A stretch of 10,688 bases of DNA from a bacterium. GTDB lineage: Bacteria; Patescibacteriota; Minisyncoccia; Phycocordibacterales; Phycocordibacteraceae. The notes under the pieces are model-generated. The model saw nothing but the letters and a program-made list of their open reading frames with translations, was not told where the DNA came from and ran no database searches. Numbering within the stretch: the stretch's first letter is position 1; each line of letters starts with the position of its first letter. Shown in pieces: positions 6,323-10,688 of this stretch. Location: the NCBI GenBank assembly GCA_021802795.1, contig JAJZRH010000012.1:1-10688 (forward strand), written 5' to 3'. A program made the position numbers and the translations under genes.

Positions 6323-7636
6323 ATGACTCGCTATCGAGTGTCCGCGGCTATCGCCCTCATTGCAGGGTTTTTGCTTATCTATTTCGTCTGGTCCACCGAG
6401 GCGATACCGGGCAGCTCGTATAGCTTCAGGCTCGGTTTGGACCTCGCCGGCGGCACGGAACTCGTCTATAAGGCCGATATGAGCCAGACGGCGCCCGGGG
6501 AGCGCTCCGATGCGCTCTCCGCCCTCCAGGGAGTCGTTGAGCGCCGCGTGAACCTCTTCGGCGTCGCCGAGCCGTTGGTGCAGACGGAGCAGGCGAGCGC
6601 GCTCTCGGGCACCACCGAGGATCGCCTCATCGTGGACTTGCCGGGCGTGACCGACATCAAGGCGGCCGTCGCCGCGCTCGGACAGACGCCGGTGCTTGAA
6701 TTCCGTCTTGCAACGCAGACGACCACCGGCACGACGACCGGCATTGCCTATGTGCCGACCGGCCTCACCGGCCGCTACCTCTCGAGCGCCACGCTCGGCT
6801 TCGGTTCGGGCGCCACGGCAGGACTCTCTTCGCCGCAGGTCATCCTCAATTTCAATAGCGACGGTGCGAAACTGTTTGAAAAAATAACGAGCGAGAATGT
6901 CGGCAAACAGCTTGCCATCTTCCTCGACGGCCAGCCCATTTCCGAACCGGTCATTCAGGAGGCCATTCCGGGCGGGCAGGCGACCATCACCGGCAAGTTC
7001 TCGGCGACGCAGGCGCGCGACTTGGTGCGCAACCTGAACTTCGGCGCGCTCCCCGTACCCATCGCTCTCGAAAGCAGTTCAGCCGTAGGTCCGACGCTCG
7101 GTGCCGCCGCAATCTCCGCTGGTGTTATGGCCGGCCTCATCGCGCTCGCCATTGTCGCGCTCTTCATGATCGGCTGGTATCGCCTGCCGGGCGTCATCGC
7201 TTCCTTGGCGCTCGCGGAATACGTCGCCTTCATGCTCGCCGTCATCAAGGTCATCCCGGTCACGCTCACCGCTTCCGGCATCGCCGGGCTCATCATTTCG
7301 GTCGGCATGGCGGTGGATGCGAACGTACTTATCTTCGAGCGCACCAAAGAGGAACTGCGCGAGGGCAAGGGTCCGCGCGAGGCGGTGCATATCGGCTTCA
7401 GCCGCGCATGGCCCGCGATTCGCGACGGCCACCTCACAATGATCATCTCAGGCGTCATCCTCTTCTGGCTCGGGACGAGTATCGTGCAGGGCTTCGCGCT
7501 CGTCTTCGTGCTCGGCGTGCTCGCCTCCTTCATATCGGCGGTGTCGCTCTCGCGCGTCTTCCTGCTCGCCATTGTTCCCGAGAACAACGAGGGCCCCTGG
7601 CATTTCCTTATGGGCTCGGGCGGCCGTAATTCTTAG
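6323..7636 (+). CDS. secD: Protein translocase subunit SecD
   Basis: 437 residues. With SecF this RND-type membrane protein uses the proton gradient to pull exported proteins out of the SecYEG channel. One N-terminal helix (about 6-23) is followed by GLDLAGGTEL (38-47), the conserved periplasmic start motif. A P1-type extracytoplasmic region follows, with RRVNLFGVAEP and RDLVRNLNFGALPVPI. From about 250 come five further helices, including VGPTLG and GMAVDANVLIFER, where D332 matches the proton-relay Asp of E. coli SecD (D519). It is much shorter than the 615-residue E. coli protein because the periplasmic part is reduced, as in many bacteria with compact SecD. No Shine-Dalgarno precedes the ATG, which fits the leaderless promoter. 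secF follows after 3 nt. Confidence 0.95.
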   Translation: MTRYRVSAAIALIAGFLLIYFVWSTEAIPGSSYSFRLGLDLAGGTELVYKADMSQTAPGERSDALSALQGVVERRVNLFGVAEPLVQTEQASALSGTTEDRLIVDLPGVTDIKAAVAALGQTPVLEFRLATQTTTGTTTGIAYVPTGLTGRYLSSATLGFGSGATAGLSSPQVILNFNSDGAKLFEKITSENVGKQLAIFLDGQPISEPVIQEAIPGGQATITGKFSATQARDLVRNLNFGALPVPIALESSSAVGPTLGAAAISAGVMAGLIALAIVALFMIGWYRLPGVIASLALAEYVAFMLAVIKVIPVTLTASGIAGLIISVGMAVDANVLIFERTKEELREGKGPREAVHIGFSRAWPAIRDGHLTMIISGVILFWLGTSIVQGFALVFVLGVLASFISAVSLSRVFLLAIVPENNEGPWHFLMGSGGRNS

Positions 7637-7639
7637 TAT

Positions 7640-8536
7640 ATGTATATCGTCAATCATCGCGGGCTCTTCTTCTGGATCACCGGCCTTCTGCTTGCCGCGG
7701 CTCTGGGCGCTATCTTCACCTTCGGACTGCCGCTCGGCATTGATTTCACCGGAGGCTCCTTGATGCAGGTGGGCTACACGGGCACCGTTCCGCCTTTGGC
7801 GACGATCGAGAAGCAGGTCGCGGTCGTGCCCTTGGGCGCGGTCTCGGTGCGCGCCTCCGGCAACAACGCCGTATCCATCCGCACCCGCACGCTCTCCGAG
7901 ACGGAGCACGAGGCCGTTCTCGCCGCTATTTCTGCGAATGCTTCCACCACCGAGCTTTCCTATACTTCCGTCGGCCCCGCCCTCGGCAGCCAGTTCACGA
8001 GCAAGGCGATCTGGGCCATCTTCGCCGTCATACTCGTCATCGTGCTCTATATCGCATTTGCGTTCCGCAAGGTGTCGCGCCCGGTACCGGGCTGGGGCTA
8101 CGGCCTCACGGTCGTCGTTATGCTCGCCATCGATCTCATCGTCCCGGCCGGTTTCTATGCGGCGCTCTGCCATTACACGGGCGCGCAGGTGGACTCGCTC
8201 TTCATCGTGGCTATGCTTGCGCTTCTTGGCTACGTGGTGAACGACATCATCGTCATCTTTGACCGCATTCGCGAACACCTCGCTCGGAACGAAAAGACCG
8301 GCCTTAAGGAATCGTTTGAGGAGACGATAGGGAAGTCCATAAACGAGACGATGCGCCGCTCCATCAACACGGCGCTCACGGTAGTGCTCGCACTCCTTGC
8401 GCTCATCTACTTCGGCGCGCCCGCCACCCGCGATTTTGCGCTCGTGATGCTCGTCGGCGTCGCCGTCGGCACCTTCTCCTCAATTGCGCGCTCCGCGCCG
8501 CTCCTTATCCCGATTGCGAAGTGGTTTGAGAAATAA
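7640..8536 (+). CDS. secF: Protein translocase subunit SecF
   Basis: 298 residues, full SecF length. It pairs with SecD in the SecDF export motor. An N-terminal helix (about 9-28) leads to LGIDFTGGSLMQVGY (32-46), the SecF signature. Next come SVGPALGSQF, then helices with GYVVNDIIVIFDRIREHL, where D202 corresponds to the conserved membrane Asp of the E. coli protein (D213). The INETMRRSINTAL loop and final helices complete the six-helix pattern. The ATG lies 3 nt after the secD stop with no Shine-Dalgarno, and the stop shares one base with the next start (TAATG), so reinitiation is the likely way these genes are translated. Confidence 0.95.
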   Translation: MYIVNHRGLFFWITGLLLAAALGAIFTFGLPLGIDFTGGSLMQVGYTGTVPPLATIEKQVAVVPLGAVSVRASGNNAVSIRTRTLSETEHEAVLAAISANASTTELSYTSVGPALGSQFTSKAIWAIFAVILVIVLYIAFAFRKVSRPVPGWGYGLTVVVMLAIDLIVPAGFYAALCHYTGAQVDSLFIVAMLALLGYVVNDIIVIFDRIREHLARNEKTGLKESFEETIGKSINETMRRSINTALTVVLALLALIYFGAPATRDFALVMLVGVAVGTFSSIARSAPLLIPIAKWFEK

Positions 8537-9084
8537 TGATAATCGGGCTCACCGGTACGCTTGGTGCGGGGAAGAATACCGCTGTTGAATATCTCGTTTC
8601 AAAAGGGTGGAAACATTATTCCGGCGGAGACATCATTAATGCGGAGGTCGTTCGTAGAAAATTACCGATGAATCGGGACTCTATGAGCCTCGTGGCCAAT
8701 GATCTTCGCGCAAGACACGGTTCCGGTTATTTGATTGAGAAAAGCCTTGACCAGGCGCGTGCTGTCGGTGGGGATGCGGTTATTGAATCGCTTCACTCGA
8801 TTGGAGAATCTAACGCGGTACGGGCGGCCGGAGGACTGGTGGTTGCTGTCGACGCGGATATTGCGCTACGTTTTGAGCGCATTCGAAGACGCGGCAGTGC
8901 AAAGGACAACATTACTTTTGAGAAATTCGTAGCCGACAATGCTCGCGAAGCCGCATCTTCAGACACCGCGAATCACAATTTGCTGGCGAATATAGAAGGC
9001 GCAGATTTTCTCGTGACCAATGACGGAACCGTTGAGGATCTTCTATTACAAATCGACGACATTTTGAGAAAAGTTAAGAAATAA
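8536..9084 (+). CDS. P-loop nucleotide kinase-like protein (UPF0200/AAA_18-like)
   Basis: 182 residues with a Walker A loop GTLGAGKNT (7-15, K13). The arrangement of GD at the end of strand 2, VANDLRARHGSGYL, an 'AVIESLHSIGES' strand where UPF0200 proteins have a VIDGIRS type segment, RFERIRRRGSAKDN (arginine lid) and a final ADFLVTNDGTVEDL matches my memory of the archaeal UPF0200/dephospho-CoA-kinase-like group. It probably phosphorylates a small nucleotide or cofactor; the true substrate is unknown and it should not be named coaE. The gene looks less GC-rich than secDF. It starts on the secF stop (TAATG, 1-nt overlap) and its 3' end overlaps the convergent UMP kinase gene by 11 nt. Confidence 0.8.
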   Translation: MIIGLTGTLGAGKNTAVEYLVSKGWKHYSGGDIINAEVVRRKLPMNRDSMSLVANDLRARHGSGYLIEKSLDQARAVGGDAVIESLHSIGESNAVRAAGGLVVAVDADIALRFERIRRRGSAKDNITFEKFVADNAREAASSDTANHNLLANIEGADFLVTNDGTVEDLLLQIDDILRKVKK

Positions 9085-9763
9085 CCGTTCCGACGAACGG
9101 TTTGCCGTCCAGATAGTTTGAAAATTCTCCCAGTTTTGCGCCGTTGATGATGGCGACTTCAAGACCGAGCGTTTCGGCCTCTTTGGCGGCGATGGGGTCA
9201 AACGGGGAAGAGAGCCCCGGGTCCCAGTGGTCGGGGATGATCTTTCTGAATTCCGCCCAGCCCATTTTTTCTATCTTCTTGGCGTTCGGGTCCTTCTTTG
9301 GGTCAGCCGTGTACACGTAATCAATATTGGAAAGGTTCACGAGGCGCCGCGCGCCGAGATTTTTCGCGATGAGCACGGCGTCGTAATCGGTAGAGAAGCC
9401 GGGTTGCCAACCGGCGGCAATCGTAATCGGCTCTTCCGATTCCACGTCGATGGTTGGATTTTTGACGACCTGCGGGTGCGCGTAGCCCACGAAGATGTTG
9501 CGCAGGAGTTGGCCGTTGAGGCGAGTGGAGTGGATGCCGATCCAGTCTAGATCTTGCGGAGAAAGCGGCGTGACCGCGTTCGCGGCGTCTTGGTAGCGGC
9601 GCGCGGTTTTACCGCCGCCGGTGATGATAGTAAAGGTGAATCCGCGCTGAACTTTCTCCAGAATGAGCGCTTTGAAACGGGAAAGGAAGTCGGTGTCTAT
9701 TTGGTCGGGGACAATGAGAGAACCCCCGACCGACACGACTATGCGCTCTTTAGTAGATGACAT
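9074..9763 (-). CDS. pyrH: UMP kinase, archaeal-type (amino acid kinase family)
   Basis: 229 residues. It phosphorylates UMP to UDP with ATP in pyrimidine synthesis. Signatures of the amino acid kinase fold: VVSVGGSLIVPD (9-20), the phosphate-binding ITGGGKTARRY (47-57), GIHSTRLNGQLL, AAGWQPGFSTDYDAVL (116-131), LVNLSNIDYVYTADP (141-155), SPFDPIAAKEA and a terminal GTVI. The order and the short length match the archaeal PyrH form more than the typical 240-residue bacterial one; CPR genomes commonly carry such forms, by recall. The gene lies 75 nt after the nucleotidylyltransferase, in the same direction. A weak TTAACT ends 7 nt before the ATG, and TACAAT (9810-9805) is a second candidate -10. 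It could also be read through from the upstream gene. Confidence 0.92.
   Translation of the reverse strand: MSSTKERIVVSVGGSLIVPDQIDTDFLSRFKALILEKVQRGFTFTIITGGGKTARRYQDAANAVTPLSPQDLDWIGIHSTRLNGQLLRNIFVGYAHPQVVKNPTIDVESEEPITIAAGWQPGFSTDYDAVLIAKNLGARRLVNLSNIDYVYTADPKKDPNAKKIEKMGWAEFRKIIPDHWDPGLSSPFDPIAAKEAETLGLEVAIINGAKLGEFSNYLDGKPFVGTVIS
9083..9102. terminator. Hairpin at the 3' ends of two convergent genes
   Basis: AACCGTTC (9083-9090), loop CGAC, GAACGGTT (9095-9102) is a perfect 8-bp stem. Read on the minus strand it is followed by a T-rich stretch (ATTTCTTAACTTTTC), as in an intrinsic terminator. On the plus strand only three T's follow. It lies inside the last codons of pyrH and touches the stop of the P-loop kinase, so it could stop transcription from both sides. 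Confidence 0.55.
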
Positions 9764-9804
9764 GCAAAACAGTTAAACAGAAGCAAGGCATGACGGCTAC
9801 GTGC

Positions 9805-9810
9805 ATTGTA
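9805..9810 (-). promoter_or_regulatory. Possible -10 box upstream of pyrH
   Basis: On the minus strand TACAAT matches TATAAT at 5 of 6 positions, about 41 nt before the pyrH ATG. A poor -35 match (TTGCAT) sits 16 nt upstream of it. This would give pyrH its own transcript with a short leader, unlike the leaderless pattern elsewhere. Confidence 0.25.
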
Positions 9811-9838
9811 CGCTCCTTGTCCGCGCATGCAACTTGTC

Positions 9839-10300
9839 TCACGCGATTTTTGTGTCGGACGACTTTTCCGCCGCCTTTTTGATGAGCCAGGAAGAGGACT
9901 GCACCTTGCCGCCCTCGCCCACGTTGTAGACCATTTCAATACCGAGCTCATTGCAGAGGTCCACTTCAGGCACCGGGTCGCCGTCGGGCTTGCGGTCGCC
10001 GCCGTTGGCGAAAATGTCTGGCTGTATCTTGCGAAGTGCGCGGCAAACGCTGCGGTCTTCGTCGTGCGGTTTATGGTCGGTGATGACGACTTCGTCCACG
10101 CCGCGTATCGCCTCCAGGATCTCTTTTCGCTCCTCCTCGTGCATGAACACGAACCCCTTTTTATGCGCCAGCCAGTCGTCGTTATTGAGGATGACCACGA
10201 GCTTGTCGCCGAGCTTCTTTGCCTCCTGGAGCATGCGGACATGCCCGATATGGATAGGGTCAAAACCCCCTGAAACTGCCACAACTTTCTGCTTATTCAT
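9839..10300 (-). CDS. HIGH-motif nucleotidylyltransferase (cytidylyltransferase-like)
   Basis: 153 residues, the size of a single nucleotidyltransferase domain. The N-terminal SGGFDPIHIGH contains H17-x-G-H20, the catalytic motif for transferring AMP or CMP from ATP or CTP to a phosphate. KLVVILNNDDWL, EEERKEILEAIRGVDEV and a GGDRKPDG segment follow, and near the end QSSSWLIKK sits where relatives have the S/T-rich nucleotide-binding motif. Relatives include the RfaE C-terminal (heptose-phosphate adenylyltransferase), glycerol-3-phosphate cytidylyltransferase and archaeal FAD synthetase groups; I cannot choose among them. It may make an activated sugar or polyol for the envelope, but that is inference. 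The start is supported by a TGATATACT box ending 6 nt upstream on the minus strand. Confidence 0.85.
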   Translation of the reverse strand: MNKQKVVAVSGGFDPIHIGHVRMLQEAKKLGDKLVVILNNDDWLAHKKGFVFMHEEERKEILEAIRGVDEVVITDHKPHDEDRSVCRALRKIQPDIFANGGDRKPDGDPVPEVDLCNELGIEMVYNVGEGGKVQSSSWLIKKAAEKSSDTKIA

Positions 10301-10306
10301 GCCCCC

Positions 10307-10312
10307 AGTATA
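10307..10312 (-). promoter_or_regulatory. Extended -10 box of the nucleotidylyltransferase gene
   Basis: On the minus strand TATACT is preceded by TG-A (extended -10) and ends 6 nt before the ATG at 10300, so the mRNA should be leaderless. The -35 region is poor. It diverges from the plus-strand promoter candidate at 10318-10344. Confidence 0.6.
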
Positions 10313-10317
10313 TCAGC

Positions 10318-10344
10318 TTGACGCCTCCCGACCCCTCATATACT
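10318..10344 (+). promoter_or_regulatory. Candidate promoter facing the rRNA operon
   Basis: TTGACG (10318-10323) and TATACT (10339-10344) are separated by 15 nt, each a 5/6 match to the sigma70-type consensus. The spacing is short but tolerable. It is the best plus-strand promoter I find before 16S; a perfect TTGACA at 10393-10398 lacks a matching -10 box. The start site would be near 10351, at the foot of the next hairpin. Confidence 0.45.
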
Positions 10345-10355
10345 ATGGCTCTTAG

Positions 10356-10387
10356 CGTCCTGCGCTTGCAGGACGGGGTTTGTTTTT
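10356..10387 (+). terminator. Hairpin plus T-rich tract, terminator-like
   Basis: CGTCCTGC (10356-10363), loop GCTT, GCAGGACG (10368-10375) is a perfect 8-bp stem, followed by GGG and the T-rich TTTGTTTTT (10379-10387). The form is that of an intrinsic terminator for plus-strand transcription, but it sits just downstream of the promoter candidate for rRNA. It could act as an attenuator or be part of a repeat. Confidence 0.45.
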
Positions 10388-10412
10388 GACCCTTGACATT
10401 TCATACGTGAAC

Positions 10413-10468
10413 GCCCGCCATGGAGATGGCGGGCAAAATCCCTGCCGCTTCTAAGAATGGCGGCAGGG
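10413..10468. repeat. Two GC-rich inverted repeats in the 16S leader
   Basis: GCCCGCCAT (10413-10421), loop GGAG, ATGGCGGGC (10426-10434) is a perfect 9-bp hairpin. Next to it, CCCTGCCGC (10440-10448) pairs perfectly with GCGGCAGGG (10460-10468), 9 bp, with an 11-nt loop whose TTC and GAA can pair further. They are followed at once by a 5-bp stem CTACA/TGTAG (10470-10484), which competes with the larger structure downstream. No T-run follows either stem. Confidence 0.6.
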
Positions 10469-10476
10469 GCTACAAA

Positions 10477-10545
10477 CCCTGTAGTAGAATTTCGGCTAGT
10501 CCTTTGGACGCGCCGATAGGCGCAAGCCGAAATTTCACTACGGGG
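10477..10545 (+). other. Predicted three-way-junction structure just upstream of 16S rRNA
   Basis: Bases 10477-10497 pair with 10525-10545 over 21 positions with one mismatch and two G-U pairs; the core is AATTTCGGCT against AGCCGAAATT. Inside are two small hairpins, GTCC-TTT-GGAC (10499-10509) and GCGCC-GATA-GGCGC (10510-10523), giving a compact three-way junction. It ends about 35 nt before the 16S start. It could be a leader RNA fold, an rRNA processing site or a palindromic repeat. A classical 16S processing stem pairs with sequence after the 16S gene, so this local fold is something extra. Confidence 0.55.
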
Positions 10546-10577
10546 AAAGATGTGTGAATTCTTTTGTTCCGCCTATT

Positions 10578-10688
10578 CTTAATGAGAGTTTGATCCTAGC
10601 TCAGGGTGAATGCTGGCGGCGTGGATAAGTCATGCAAGTCAAGGGGGCCGCAAGGCAACCGGCAGACGAGGTAGTAACACAGATCGGA
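10578..10688 (+). rRNA. rrs: 16S ribosomal RNA, 5' end (partial, runs off the window)
   Basis: AGAGTTTGATCCTAGCTCAG at 10585 matches the start of bacterial 16S rRNA (E. coli position 8), which places the mature 5' end near 10578. GAATGCTGGCGGC and CATGCAAGTC follow in the correct order and spacing, and GGCAGACGAGGTAGTAACAC corresponds to the conserved stretch at E. coli 98-117 with several substitutions. The V1 helix is reduced to a short stem capped by GCC-GCAA-GGC. Such trimming and variant primer sites are known in Patescibacteria. Only about the first 110 nt are present, so introns or insertions later in the gene cannot be judged. Confidence 0.95.

Noticed and set aside
8536..9084. Naming the P-loop kinase coaE (dephospho-CoA kinase).
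   Set aside because: The region after the P-loop follows the UPF0200-like pattern better than CoaE, so a specific symbol is not justified.
9839..10300. Naming the HIGH-motif protein rfaE2/hldE or tagD.
   Set aside because: Only the generic nucleotidyltransferase motifs match; the substrate-side motifs of those enzymes are not clearly present.
10345..10389. A 14-codon frame (MALSVLRLQDGVCF) starting right after the TATACT box before 16S, like a leader peptide.
   Set aside because: The ATG touches the -10 box, so transcription would start downstream of it. The frame spans the hairpin and T-tract, and nothing suggests translation.
10393..10398. A perfect TTGACA as the -35 box of the rRNA promoter.
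   Set aside because: At 16-18 nt downstream there is only GC-rich hairpin sequence, with no -10-like hexamer.

Overview
The window looks like chromosomal DNA from a Candidate Phyla Radiation (Patescibacteria/Parcubacteria) bacterium. A Kaiserbacteria-like member is my guess, made from recall of family style and not from a search. The reasons are compact genes with gaps of a few bases or overlaps, an almost complete lack of Shine-Dalgarno sequences, an archaeal-type UMP kinase, a UPF0200-like P-loop kinase, a divergent FolD, separate short SecD and SecF, and a 16S rRNA start with an unusual 27F site and a trimmed V1 hairpin. The DNA is GC-rich throughout, visibly less so in the glycosyltransferase gene and the kinase gene after secF.

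Layout from left to right. (1) A forward pair: a membrane-anchored Cys-motif protein with two beta-sandwich-like repeats, then a RodA/FtsW-family glycosyltransferase. (2) A reverse-strand GT4 glycosyltransferase convergent with rodA. Just upstream of it lie a hairpin-rich GC element and a truncated second copy of its own 5' end. (3) A forward unit: polyprenyl-phosphate sugar phosphotransferase, NAD-dependent sugar epimerase and folD, with a 4-nt gap and then a 4-nt overlap. (4) A forward unit: secD, secF and a P-loop kinase, almost without gaps. (5) Two reverse-strand genes, a HIGH-motif nucleotidylyltransferase and then UMP kinase. The UMP kinase 3' end overlaps that of the P-loop kinase by 11 nt, with a hairpin in the overlap region. 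(6) A 277-nt non-coding region packed with inverted repeats, then the first ~110 nt of a 16S rRNA gene that runs off the right edge.

Functionally this is mostly core cell-envelope and housekeeping content: peptidoglycan elongation (RodA), surface glycan initiation and extension (sugar phosphotransferase, epimerase, GT4), protein export (SecDF), nucleotide and one-carbon metabolism (UMP kinase, FolD) and an rRNA operon start. Four genes that begin transcription units have a TATACT or TATAGT box ending only 6-10 nt before the ATG, so their mRNAs should be leaderless or nearly so.

I see no CRISPR array, defence island, transposase, tRNA or phage gene. The least expected items are the glycosyltransferase 5'-end remnant with only synonymous differences, the folded element in front of 16S, and the recurrent leaderless promoter geometry. 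None of these is shown to be a new system.
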